From CAZBDV01 sp964490765 (GTDB taxonomy: Bacteria > Cloacimonadota > Cloacimonadia > Cloacimonadales > JAJBBL01), in the NCBI GenBank assembly GCA_964490765.1, contig CAZBDV010000021.1:1-37648 (forward strand): a stretch of 37,648 nucleotides of DNA, in the 5' to 3' direction. Shown in pieces: positions 27,301 through 34,705 of the stretch. The translations under genes and the position numbers were made by a program. The stretch's first letter is position 1. Each line of letters starts with the position of its first letter. The notes under the pieces were generated by a model. The model did no database searches. It saw only the letters and a program-made list of their open reading frames with translations, and was not told the DNA's origin.

Positions 27301-29157
27301 GTCGTTCAAGAGTATGAGACAACACATATCAGTATGAATATTTCAAGCTTACCGGTAGTGAATGTAACAGGAAGGATAGTTAGCAGTTGTCAACCTGACA
27401 TAGGACTTGAGGGTGCTTACCTCTTCCTTGAAGGGTATAGTCATTATGAAACAATAAGTAATAATGACGGTACATTTGTTTTATCGAATGTTTTTGCCGA
27501 CAGAAATTATAATTTAGTAGTTCAGAGTGATGATCACCCCTATTTCGTGGACCAGGTTTATGTATTGACATCTGATCTTAATTTAGGAGACATCATAGTA
27601 AGGGAGTTTTCCTATCCCCCATCTGAAGTTGAAGCAGAATTACTCGAGACTGAAAACGAAGTATACTTAGAATGGATATCACCATTGGAATACGACATTT
27701 TACACTTAAGATATGACGATGGAGAAATTTATACGGCAATAGATGTACCTGAAAGCAGTGCTGATACAGTAGTTGGAACGGTTTTTAATACTACAATAAA
27801 CTTAACTTCTGTTTCGTGGTATCTTACCGGAGATATTGCTTACGATACAGTTAGTCTTTATATATATAGTCTGAATGATGAAGGGTTACCAGATAGTGAA
27901 AACCTTCTATACTACGAATCTAATGTACTAAATATACATCAACACTGGACAAACTATGAACTACCTGAAGTTATAACAAATAGTAATGGATTTTTTGTCG
28001 GATTGAGTGCTGATGGTCCCCTTGGTTTAGCTGGAGATGACGGTACTGGCAGCCCTTATCCATTTCAACCTGAAACCTATTATTATACATTAGATACTTC
28101 ATCAGGTACATGGGCGACTCTTGAATCAATAGGGTTGGTGCATAATATCTTTTTACAAGTTAGAGGATATAGCTATTATACTGAAAGGTTCAGTCCAATA
28201 TCCAGTAACAAGGTCAAGAACATACCAACAAGTGCCTCATTCAATCAAAGATCAGATCGAGATCTTCTTACTGTAGAGAGTGATAATACTTTATCTTTTA
28301 CCTTCTCGGAGAAAAATAATAGAGATGTTATTGGTTATGTCATTTACCGATTAGCTTCAGGAGACGACGAAGAAACAGATCAATGGACTGAACTTGCTAC
28401 GATATTTGGTAACGATACATCGTATATAGATAACAATCTGGAAGCACTATTCAACGGTGAATATCGCTATGCGGTACGTTCTGTATACTCAAGCAATGTT
28501 TTATCTACTCCCTCTATATCCAACATAATCACATATGAAGAGATTATACCAAGTATAGCTAACCTTCAAGCTGAAGTTATTGAACAAAATGTTGAACTCA
28601 GCTGGGAGTATGCCGATTCTACCCGATACAGACCTGATGATGATTCTGATAAAGGTTCCGATAACAGAACAGATAAATCAGGAAGAGAATTAATAGGATT
28701 CAAGATAACTCGTAATGGAACAATAATAGTCGAAGATTTACTGGAACTACATTATCTGGATGAAGGGTTGCCGACAGGCGATTATGAATATACTGTCATT
28801 GGGTTGTACACGAACGGAAGCACTAATATGCTCGCTATAGAAGTAGATATCCCACTGCAGACAGATCTACCTGAATCTTATATTACTAATTTAAAAGGTA
28901 ATTACCCCAATCCATTTAATCCCGAGACGAAGATTATTTACTCAATTAGTTCTAAAGAAAGAGTCATAATAGACATCTTTAATATTCGTGGACAACATAT
29001 AAGAACGGTGACAGAGGAGATTCAGAACCCGGGAGAGTATACGGTTAACTGGGATGGAAAAGATAAAAACGGAATAATTGTAAGTAGTGGAATTTTCTTC
29101 TATCGTATGAAAGCTGGATATTATACATCAACAAGAAAGATGATTCTTATGAAGTAA
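24397..29157 (+). CDS. Large secreted FN3 / carboxypeptidase-regulatory-like protein with sorting domain
   Basis: The product is 1,586 residues, with GAGGAG six bases before the ATG. After a hydrophobic N-terminus and a roughly 90-residue polar stretch come a CarboxypepD_reg-like domain (about 123-205), an FN3 split after 'LTWNEPEP' by an immune-inhibitor-A/MAM-like jelly-roll ('FDFENGNQGWTTG..', about 237-420), a PEGA-like domain (about 518-606), an FN3 with a charged insertion (near 26290), a beta-rich domain, and two more CarboxypepD_reg domains (about 905-985 and 988-1070). A further FN3 is split after 'LEWISPLE' by a domain ('LHLRYDDGEIYTA..'), then a last FN3 and a YPNPFNP sorting domain (near 28903). 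Surface attachment is expected; no catalytic domain is seen. Confidence 0.85.
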   Translation: MRNRLISISWQILFLVLLILPGNYERYNLDAMTPPDYLTNLSHSFAVTQSRDEKESIPFDLLRVSKMNEKIDSRDQYDITDLLAIAERTVTHDILYSYSEDASNDIYDKIEKQTVNPRTEVMVSGEIVGSDLPTIGIEGASVILSGFDNYETITDFNGFFSFPGVLGDQTYSINIMADGYSPYNDEFYLGNTDLDLGVIVINEMAFPPSNILAIPDDNDTYVNLTWNEPEPITNYFFDFENGNQGWTTGAISGDNQWQLGTPSQSQINGAHSGMLAWMTGLSHNYGNNVNSWLMSPELDLTNMLTVYFSVYLNIWCPMNYDGMIMEYSIDNGVNWFHVRSDDTELNFYNNNSPHGPIDPPKWSGSTPGINGIWEERTAYIPEIAGESSVYLRFRFGSDAAVNGEGIAVDDVYIGIDLPDLILRDRLPSTPVDIMTHRNDNLPRELESYSIYRLLSEDKDDEDNWVELATVTDTTFTDFSWNSVQDGFYFYAVKSLYTNNVISHPAFSNWIDKNMTTEASVNITTNVGDSAEGAIVILNYQDQDPSGESPVYSATATGSYPSVASFSDILQGNYDLEVQLPGFSTYVQTNIIIDTPEFFDIELEELAFAPVNLGSITANNLVSLNWYPPNLTESRQTNSVRSSSQEDHLYKRSHTYGDRALVGYNIYRDGVQINSDPIEYTTYNDTTVVNNVTYEYYITAVYTLAESEPSASISVSPGPNQIINIGQDTTNGYYLPINFWYKSSLTQTIYMAEEINVHAVPMQMVNRILYYNTFTTDVYDKPIQIWMGTTEENDLVAGWIPSTELMLVYDGLLDFPSGENKIIIELEEEYPYDGTDNLVLMVKRPLDNQYYSSSDRFFYTSTPDFPNRTRYLYSDTENFNPANPPSGTLSDSTPNTGIQVITVDMGSLAGYVYDEEDQPVAEAVVSVEGNNLTAITNSEGFFVFPSMFEGTHTVIASKFGYYSTVIEDVVVQEYETTHISMNISSLPVVNVTGRIVSSCQPDIGLEGAYLFLEGYSHYETISNNDGTFVLSNVFADRNYNLVVQSDDHPYFVDQVYVLTSDLNLGDIIVREFSYPPSEVEAELLETENEVYLEWISPLEYDILHLRYDDGEIYTAIDVPESSADTVVGTVFNTTINLTSVSWYLTGDIAYDTVSLYIYSLNDEGLPDSENLLYYESNVLNIHQHWTNYELPEVITNSNGFFVGLSADGPLGLAGDDGTGSPYPFQPETYYYTLDTSSGTWATLESIGLVHNIFLQVRGYSYYTERFSPISSNKVKNIPTSASFNQRSDRDLLTVESDNTLSFTFSEKNNRDVIGYVIYRLASGDDEETDQWTELATIFGNDTSYIDNNLEALFNGEYRYAVRSVYSSNVLSTPSISNIITYEEIIPSIANLQAEVIEQNVELSWEYADSTRYRPDDDSDKGSDNRTDKSGRELIGFKITRNGTIIVEDLLELHYLDEGLPTGDYEYTVIGLYTNGSTNMLAIEVDIPLQTDLPESYITNLKGNYPNPFNPETKIIYSISSKERVIIDIFNIRGQHIRTVTEEIQNPGEYTVNWDGKDKNGIIVSSGIFFYRMKAGYYTSTRKMILMK

Positions 29158-29476
29158 CAATGGTTGTAACAATTTGTCTTCTCAGTGTTGTTATTGAAAC
29201 TCCAATCGGAAAGGACCAGTTAAGCAGAGATTTGATAATTTAATGAGAAAATAACAGTAGCTATATGCTGTTAGATTAAGCAATAATTCTTGACATCAAG
29301 CCCCCTGTTATTTTCGCTGAAAATTGATCGCCGAGTAAACTGATCTAAACCGGCAGGCAAGAGAGTTTACCGATTGGTGTATCCGGAAACAGATACGCCA
29401 CCCGTGCTTGGAAAGGCGAGAGGATCATACTATCGTATCTCTCTTCCTCTCCAAAATAACTACCTGGAGGGATATT
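29158..29476. other. Intergenic region with promoter-like box and structured leader
   Basis: The 319 bases part the surface-protein island from the TonB-receptor operon. A TTGACA (29290-29295) is followed by TATTTTCG about 19 bases from its start. The leader from about 29335 holds three stems, listed separately. Position 29158-29280 shows no strong terminator for the long upstream gene and nothing else that I recognise. Confidence 0.5.
29335..29451 (+). promoter_or_regulatory. Structured 5' leader of the TonB-receptor operon (candidate cis-regulatory RNA)
   Basis: Three local stems follow each other: GTAAACT (29335-29341) / AGTTTAC (29364-29370); GGTGTATC (29376-29383) / GATACGCC (29392-29399, one G-U pair); and GAGAGGA (29418-29424) / TCCTCTC (29445-29451) with an inner ATAC/GTAT. 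The last ends 15 bases before the GGAGG ribosome site. I could not match the conserved boxes of cobalamin, TPP or other riboswitches, so the class is unassigned. Confidence 0.4.
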
Positions 29477-30283
29477 ATGCGATTTCCAATCATTGTATTG
29501 CTTTTGGCAGCAGGAATCTTCATGTTTTCCTGTTCGAGTGACGGTCCGACATCATCTGGTGATAATGGAGAAGAGGCTCAACCACCTGCTTTTTCCTATG
29601 AACCAGATCTGATGATCAACATACCGGACGATTTTCCACCTGAAAACTATTATACCGAAAATATCGAATATCAGGAAGAGGTTGTAACGGCTTATCCGCT
29701 GGCACAGTTTATCCCGGATGATTTCACAACAGGAGTAATCCTCGATGATCCTGTTGATATTCGGCCACTTTATGCCTATCATGTCGCAGCTTCTGATTTC
29801 GACCCGCGCGATAGATCACATATAGTTTCTGATATACACTGGTCAGATTTCTCTGAAGGTTATTATCTTCCTGATCCGATAGACCGTGTTTATTTTGACG
29901 GGTTAACGAGTGCTTATAATGTGAGAGGGCCCGAAGTAATCAACCTCTACCGCAAGGTCGATGTGATTCTGGGTGAGGAATTACCGATAATGTTTGAGAC
30001 GGAAGCAATGGAGAGAGTATCTCTAATGTATGACAACGAACCAGTAGAAGCAATTCCACTTACAACTTTTATTTCAGAGTATATAACTACTTCACCTGAA
30101 TCATATACCTACCGCCTGACAGATCTGGAAACTGAGCAGTACGACTTCTTCTGGGAAGAATTAGGAGCAGGATACTATTTACCGGAAGTTGATCTGACCA
30201 TCTTTTTAACCACCGAGACGGCCAATCTTTCGAACGACCCGGTTATCAGCCAGCTTCGCTCCATAGAGCTTTATGAGAATTAA
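29477..30283 (+). CDS. Lipoprotein with two tandem related domains, first gene of TonB-receptor operon
   Basis: The product is 268 residues. ATG 29477 has GGAGG six bases upstream and opens a lipoprotein signal (MRFPIIVLLL.., lipobox FMFSC, C19); upstream in-frame starts lack a ribosome site. After a Ser/Gly/Asn linker the body looks like two copies of one unit: 'YPLAQFI..YAYHVAASD..SDFSEGYYLPDPIDRVYF..' (about 68-165) and 'IPLTTFI..YTYRLTDL..EELGAGYYLPEVDLTIFL..' (about 193-262). These show a distant likeness to the sulfite-oxidase/molybdopterin-fold repeats of the gene at 32231. It overlaps the TonB-receptor start by 11 bases, so the two are coupled, and it probably sits in the outer membrane as a substrate-binding partner of the receptor. 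The substrate is unknown. Confidence 0.75.
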   Translation: MRFPIIVLLLAAGIFMFSCSSDGPTSSGDNGEEAQPPAFSYEPDLMINIPDDFPPENYYTENIEYQEEVVTAYPLAQFIPDDFTTGVILDDPVDIRPLYAYHVAASDFDPRDRSHIVSDIHWSDFSEGYYLPDPIDRVYFDGLTSAYNVRGPEVINLYRKVDVILGEELPIMFETEAMERVSLMYDNEPVEAIPLTTFISEYITTSPESYTYRLTDLETEQYDFFWEELGAGYYLPEVDLTIFLTTETANLSNDPVISQLRSIELYEN

Positions 30284-32189
30284 ACAGTTTATCATCCTGA
30301 TACTGCTTATCTTTAGCTCAATCTCCATCATTGCAGCCGAGCCTGATAGCCTTGAAGTTGTCAGAAAGGTATATGATATGGAAGGCCTGACAATTAGAGC
30401 GGAGGCTACTTCCAGCACCCTTGGCTATTCTCTGACTAGAGAGATCAATCCAGAAGACCAGGGGAGTGCTCTCAATGTCTCTGACCTCATTGTCGATGTT
30501 CCCGGTATAAGGCTCACGACTAGTGGTAAAGGGGTCAGTGATCTGAGGATGAGAGGATTTTTCGGTAAACAGATCAAGATTCTTATCAACGGAAGACCTC
30601 TAAATGCCGGCTATTTCGGTAATGTAGATCTACACAGCCTTCCTGTTGTTGATGTCGAACGTATAAACATCATCAAAGGACCTATCTCGGCCCAGTATGG
30701 TGCTAATACTATGGGAGGTGCGATCGACATCGTGACTAAAGAAATCCCATCTGGCTGGCAGAATATAAGCCGCTTCATAATCGATCGCAATTCGACGACC
30801 AATTTGAGTTATATCGCTTCCTATGGAGCGAGGAACCATGACTTTCGGATCAATCTGGCCAGAAGTAATTCCCCGGGATATTACCTCTCAGACGATTTCG
30901 AGCCGACAACCTTCGAAGATGGTGGCCGGCGCAATAGAAGTGCTTACACCAGATACAGTGGCGGTTTTGGCTGGCAGGGATATCTCGCTTCTATCCACAG
31001 CTTTGATTTTCAGGCAAATTATATCTATATGGATAACAAGGAGATACCCTCTCCAGTCTATGAAGCCAATTTCCGGCGATATACTGACTGGCGGAATTAC
31101 AATCTCTCTCTCCGACACCGGGTCCCGATCACCTACAACCTTGATAGTGACTTCACTCTCTACTACGATCATAATGCCGATACTTACGAAGAATATACCG
31201 ATTCCGCCTATCAGAATCCGACCCTGACGTCCGAACTGGAGAGCAACCTCTACGGAATGAAATGGGATACGGGCTGGAACTATTCCGACAGGCTTGTTTT
31301 CAATCAGGGATATATTTACGAATACAATTCATTTGCACGAGAAGATAATGTAACCTATCAAGACGGATACTCGGGCTCTATAGTTACCCATCAGGTGTAT
31401 GGGCAACCGGAACTTTACCTCACTGACTCACTTATCCTGACTACTGGTTTCAATCTCTCCTCCTTTCAGGTCAATGACAGGAAACAGAATGTAGATCTCT
31501 CGGCAGGTGTTTTCTACAGCTTTGCCAGCAATATCAGAACCTCGCTTACATATTCACGTAACAACCGCTATCCGATTCTGCAGGAACTCTTCAGCAGCAG
31601 CAGTGGAAATCCCGACCTTCTTCCCGAAAAAGCAGATAAGTTCGAAGTCACAGCAGGAATACCGCTTAATCTGGGAAACAGGGGTGCTTATCTCCACATT
31701 GCCTTGTTTCGGAACGATATCTTCAACCTGATCGAACCGAAATTTAATCCGGAAGATGGGAGTCGACTCTATCATAACGTCGAAAAGGCAGATAACTACG
31801 GAACTGATATCGACATAACCCATAACCCCTGGAACTTCTGGCTTACAAATCTCTCCTACTCCCTAATACTCTCCGGCAGGAAGAGTGATTATTCCCTGCT
31901 CAGAATGCCACGGCATAGCTTCGTCTTTTCTAATGAAGTCAAATTAACCGATAACTTATCCCTGAATCAGGAATCGGAATTTTACTCTGAAAGAGACGAT
32001 CTGGACAACACCGATAACCAGCAGATGCTGGATTCCTACAATCTTCATAACATAAGTCTCTCTTACAAATTCAGGGCAGCAATCGTCTCCTGTGGCATCG
32101 ATAATGTATTTGACACTCTTTACTACGAGAGATTCGGTTTCCCGGGCAGAGGAAGAAATCTCTTCTTCTCTCTCGAGTTGAGGGTATGA
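30273..32189 (+). CDS. TonB-dependent outer-membrane receptor
   Basis: The product is 638 residues, with a signal peptide ending near ..SIIAAEP. The plug domain (about 36-155) carries 'VSDLIVDVPGIRLTTSGKGVSDLRMRGFFGKQIKILINGRPL' motifs (in pieces) and 'VERINIIKGPISAQYGANTMGGAIDIVTK', diagnostic of TonB receptors. The rest is a 22-strand-type barrel with alternating aromatic girdles, ending FPGRGRNLFFSLELRV. The length fits BtuB/FepA-class siderophore, cobalamin or metal receptors rather than SusC. The ATG overlaps the previous gene by 11 bases; a ribosome site is weak, so translation is probably coupled. It imports an unknown ligand across the outer membrane with TonB/ExbBD encoded elsewhere. 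Confidence 0.92.
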   Translation: MRIKQFIILILLIFSSISIIAAEPDSLEVVRKVYDMEGLTIRAEATSSTLGYSLTREINPEDQGSALNVSDLIVDVPGIRLTTSGKGVSDLRMRGFFGKQIKILINGRPLNAGYFGNVDLHSLPVVDVERINIIKGPISAQYGANTMGGAIDIVTKEIPSGWQNISRFIIDRNSTTNLSYIASYGARNHDFRINLARSNSPGYYLSDDFEPTTFEDGGRRNRSAYTRYSGGFGWQGYLASIHSFDFQANYIYMDNKEIPSPVYEANFRRYTDWRNYNLSLRHRVPITYNLDSDFTLYYDHNADTYEEYTDSAYQNPTLTSELESNLYGMKWDTGWNYSDRLVFNQGYIYEYNSFAREDNVTYQDGYSGSIVTHQVYGQPELYLTDSLILTTGFNLSSFQVNDRKQNVDLSAGVFYSFASNIRTSLTYSRNNRYPILQELFSSSSGNPDLLPEKADKFEVTAGIPLNLGNRGAYLHIALFRNDIFNLIEPKFNPEDGSRLYHNVEKADNYGTDIDITHNPWNFWLTNLSYSLILSGRKSDYSLLRMPRHSFVFSNEVKLTDNLSLNQESEFYSERDDLDNTDNQQMLDSYNLHNISLSYKFRAAIVSCGIDNVFDTLYYERFGFPGRGRNLFFSLELRV

Positions 32190-32230
32190 TATAGCATAAT
32201 GAAGAATTCCGAGCAACTGAAGAGGTCAAT

Positions 32231-33139
32231 ATGAGATATTTTACTGCTTTTCTAATCCTGGCCTGCTGGTCAGCTCTCCATTCACTGACGATAATAGATG
32301 ACGGAAGGGAGATATCGATATCATTAGAGGAACTGCGGGAATTGGAACAAATAGAGATCATAACTGAACGGGAAGATGAAAGGGGGGTCAGAATAGAAAA
32401 CTGGCAGGGAGTATTGCTCTCTGAGATCTTTACCCATTACGGCATAGATAACCAGGCTCCCCTGAAATTCAACTCATACGATGGTTATCAGGTAAGAATA
32501 AAAGTCGAGGAATATCAAGAATATCCGATTCTGATTGCTTTGCAAAGAGATGGAAAAAACTATGAAGAGGATGACCTGAGACTGGTTATACCAGGGATGC
32601 GCGATATGTTCTGGATGCAGGCAGTCAAAATTATTAGAACTGAGAACTATAGAGAATCAACTCCTCCCTACTATATCCTCTTTGCTGAAGATCTGCTCTC
32701 CGGGATGGAGGTAGCTTTCGAGCCTGAACCTTTCAGAAATGTTCAGGGATACTACCTGGCAGAGATGCTCAGCCTTGTTTACCCTTTTCAGCAGGATGAA
32801 TACTTTCTCATAGGGAGAGATGGCGTATCACACCAGCTAGAATTTCAGATGTATCTGAAAAATGCCGTCCTCGTTGCTGCTGATGATGGTGGTTATACCT
32901 TACAGGGTGGTGATATTCCCTACGGTATGTGGATCAAGGATATTGCTTATATCCAGTGCTATGATCGAGCAATCATTTTTCGTGAGCAATTCAGAGACCT
33001 GGATGAGGTCGGACAGTTACTGGAATGGGAAAATCTTCCAGAACACCTTCATACAGAAGATGGTAGCAGGATAGGAATAGATATTGAGTTTTCAGAACCG
33101 GTCTGGAAAGATAGCGGGATATTTAGATGGGTAAGATAA
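32231..33139 (+). CDS. Exported protein with two sulfite-oxidase (molybdopterin)-fold-like repeats
   Basis: The product is 302 residues, with AGAGG shortly before the ATG and a signal peptide (MRYFTAFLILACWSALHS). Residues of about 24-140 read like the oxidoreductase molybdopterin-binding fold: 'W.GVLLSEIFTHYGI', 'FNSYDGYQVRIKVEE', 'LRLVIPGMRDMFWMQAVKII'. Residues of about 143-255 repeat the plan in diverged form ('VQGYYLAEMLSLV', 'LIGRDGVSHQLEF', 'IPYGMWIKDIAYI'). No cysteine stands where sulfite-oxidase-type enzymes ligate molybdenum, so I infer binding rather than redox catalysis. It lies 41 bases after the TonB receptor in the same operon and is probably periplasmic or surface-exposed, working on the imported ligand. 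The fold assignment rests on motif likeness and needs structure prediction. Confidence 0.65.
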   Translation: MRYFTAFLILACWSALHSLTIIDDGREISISLEELRELEQIEIITEREDERGVRIENWQGVLLSEIFTHYGIDNQAPLKFNSYDGYQVRIKVEEYQEYPILIALQRDGKNYEEDDLRLVIPGMRDMFWMQAVKIIRTENYRESTPPYYILFAEDLLSGMEVAFEPEPFRNVQGYYLAEMLSLVYPFQQDEYFLIGRDGVSHQLEFQMYLKNAVLVAADDGGYTLQGGDIPYGMWIKDIAYIQCYDRAIIFREQFRDLDEVGQLLEWENLPEHLHTEDGSRIGIDIEFSEPVWKDSGIFRWVR

Positions 33140-33561
33140 TTATCATTCTTTTTCTCCTGAGTCTGGTGGCCTGCAGTCCTCAGGGTTACCGGTTCTCCGG
33201 GAATATTGATTCTGAGTTCTATTCGGAGCAGACGGGTAACCTGAAGGAAATACTGGCCCTTCATGAGCTCAATGCCGAATATGCACTCCTCATCGCCTCA
33301 GATGGTATTGCAGTCCTGATCTCTGAACCATCTTTTCCCCGGATAGAGATCTATTTAGATGCCAAAAAAATCTCTACCCGATCAGAGTTTCTTCCTCCCG
33401 TCAGTAATCTCAATGATCTAAGCGAGATTGTTATATACAACTGGAAACATCCGGTGGTTGACAGACAGACCCCTTTCTCTCTCCGCCTGCTGGAGTTGCA
33501 ATTTCTGGGAGAGAGCTCACTAAACGGTCATTTAGTTCGGAAATATCAGCTTTCTGAATGA
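33127..33561 (+). CDS. Small lipoprotein, last gene of the TonB-receptor operon
   Basis: The product is 144 residues. The start overlaps the end of the previous gene by 13 bases. The lipobox is LSLVACS (C16) after a short hydrophobic signal. The body has 'NLKEILALHEL..YALLIASDGIAVLIS', faintly like the second repeat of the previous protein ('YFLIGRDGV'), and ends YQLSE. No family is recognised. Its position and overlap say it serves the same uptake system, probably as a membrane-anchored partner. Confidence 0.65.
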   Translation: MGKIIIILFLLSLVACSPQGYRFSGNIDSEFYSEQTGNLKEILALHELNAEYALLIASDGIAVLISEPSFPRIEIYLDAKKISTRSEFLPPVSNLNDLSEIVIYNWKHPVVDRQTPFSLRLLELQFLGESSLNGHLVRKYQLSE

Positions 33562-33616
33562 CAAGGAAGCTCTTTTGTATCCGAAAGAGTCTCTGTCTCT
33601 AATCTGCCAACTCCCT

Positions 33617-34255
33617 TTATCTATATCTGATCGCTCCGGTTGGACAGCTCTTTAGACAGGAATAACAAACAAGACAGGCAGAGTTATCAATTTGTCGTTT
33701 ATTACTTTCCAGAACATAGATTGCATCTGCCGGACAGATTTTTTCACAAAGTCCGCAGGCAATACACAACTCTTTATTGATCTTAACACCCTTCTTTGCC
33801 GGGCGAGAAGTAAGATTGAGTATCGCTCCAAAAGGACAGATCATATTATGCCAGAGAGTTTCTTCGAACAGGAGAGTTACCAGAAAGGCCAGGCCAGTCA
33901 GGAAGACCAGTATAGGTATATTCAGCCCCATTTTTCTGGTAAAAACCACAACGACAATAAAGATCCCCAGAAATATATACCGTAATCTCTTATACCTCAA
34001 AAATGAGCTAACCTGGACTCTTCTTATCTTCAGCCGGTCATAAAGCCAGTCTATCGAACGGAAAATAGTATTCATCGGGCAAATCCAGCCACAGAAAAAC
34101 CGTCCGAAGAAGATCGAGATAACAACACCAGCAATGAAGATGAGAAACCAGGTCTGATATCTCCCCTGCAGGAAAAGCAGGCCAAACACTATGATAAACA
34201 ATATTTCCGAAATAACTCGCAATATTGTCAACAACCTGTAACTACCTTTTTGCAT
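33617..34255 (-). CDS. NapH/NosR-like membrane polyferredoxin
   Basis: The product is 212 residues. I take ATG 34255 (MQKGSYRLL), which has AGGAG just upstream, rather than the in-frame ATG at 34285. It has about four membrane segments; 'CGWICP' (C55, C59) follows the second and a second 'CP' motif (C140) the fourth, the signature of the NapH/MauN/CcoG-like family. Two C-terminal 4Fe-4S motifs follow: CxxCxxCxxxCP at C164-C174 and at C194-C204. It should pass electrons between the quinone pool or a flavoprotein and a periplasmic or cytoplasmic acceptor. It is the last gene of the minus-strand operon and converges on the TonB-receptor operon, with 55 bases between them. The electron partner is not evident. 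Confidence 0.85.
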   Translation of the reverse strand: MQKGSYRLLTILRVISEILFIIVFGLLFLQGRYQTWFLIFIAGVVISIFFGRFFCGWICPMNTIFRSIDWLYDRLKIRRVQVSSFLRYKRLRYIFLGIFIVVVVFTRKMGLNIPILVFLTGLAFLVTLLFEETLWHNMICPFGAILNLTSRPAKKGVKINKELCIACGLCEKICPADAIYVLESNKRQIDNSACLVCYSCLKSCPTGAIRYR

Positions 34256-34266
34256 AATACTCCTGT

Positions 34267-34296
34267 TTAGCAGGCCAGTGGTCACAGGCCTGCTAA
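34267..34296. other. Long hairpin upstream of the polyferredoxin gene
   Basis: TTAGCAGGCC (34267-34276) pairs with GGCCTGCTAA (34287-34296), and GTG (34278-34280) pairs with CAC (34283-34285) around an A/A mismatch. On the minus strand it lies between the cupin stop and the ribosome site of the polyferredoxin, with no T-run after it; on the plus strand a T6 run comes 20 bases later. It may be an intercistronic stability or attenuation element. Confidence 0.55.
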
Positions 34297-34325
34297 TCGT
34301 ATTGTGATTTTTTCCCTCTAAAATA

Positions 34326-34670
34326 TCAGGATACGAAAACCGTCTTCTTCTCCGGTCTCGGTGCTTTTATAACCATAAAAACAAGATCGGAATCACTCTC
34401 GTTATACCAGGCGTGCAGGATATCCTTTGGACTCTCTACCAGTGTATCAGCCAATATTGTCTGTTTCTCTTCTCCTATCTGGACTACACCCTCTCCCTGC
34501 AAAACATAAAAGGCTACATCAACAGGTGTTATATGCTTCTTCAATGACTGACCGGGCTTCAGTGTAATCACGGTTACCATTGCATCTTTCGTATTGTAAA
34601 TATTCCTGGCATCAACATTATGCGCTGTCTCCATAACTGGAACGTCACTTAATTTACGGGTTATAATCAT
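34326..34670 (-). CDS. Cupin-domain protein
   Basis: The product is 114 residues. ATG 34670 has GGAGGA five bases upstream; an in-frame ATG at 34682 overlaps that ribosome site and is not the start. It is a single cupin barrel: 'LKPGQSLKKHITPVDVAFYVLQGEG' in two parts (G40, H46, G59) and 'SPKDILHAWYN' (P81, H86, N90). Only two of the usual metal ligands (H46, H86) are clear, so catalysis is uncertain; it may bind a small ligand or metal. It is cytoplasmic, with no signal peptide. It lies between the outer-membrane barrel and the polyferredoxin in one operon. The substrate is unknown. Confidence 0.8.
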   Translation of the reverse strand: MIITRKLSDVPVMETAHNVDARNIYNTKDAMVTVITLKPGQSLKKHITPVDVAFYVLQGEGVVQIGEEKQTILADTLVESPKDILHAWYNESDSDLVFMVIKAPRPEKKTVFVS

Positions 34671-34705
34671 TTTATCCTCCATTATTAGTTATATTCTTAC
34701 TCCGT

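Noticed and set aside
10227..29157. Insertion sequences, integrase or attachment sites that would make the island mobile
   Set aside because: I see no transposase, integrase, terminal inverted repeats or target duplication; the tRNA at the left edge alone is not evidence of integration.
29290..29476. Cobalamin riboswitch before the TonB receptor
   Set aside because: The B12-box and the GCCACTG-type core are absent; GCCACCC at 29397-29403 is partly within a stem and alone is not enough.
29408..29476. N-terminal extension of the first lipoprotein from 29408
   Set aside because: It would bury the lipoprotein signal behind 23 polar residues and overlap the leader hairpin; ATG 29477 has the GGAGG site and a proper lipobox.
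30823..31227. 134-codon frame inside the TonB-receptor gene
   Set aside because: It is an alternative-frame shadow of a clear beta-barrel coding region, with no ribosome site or domain.
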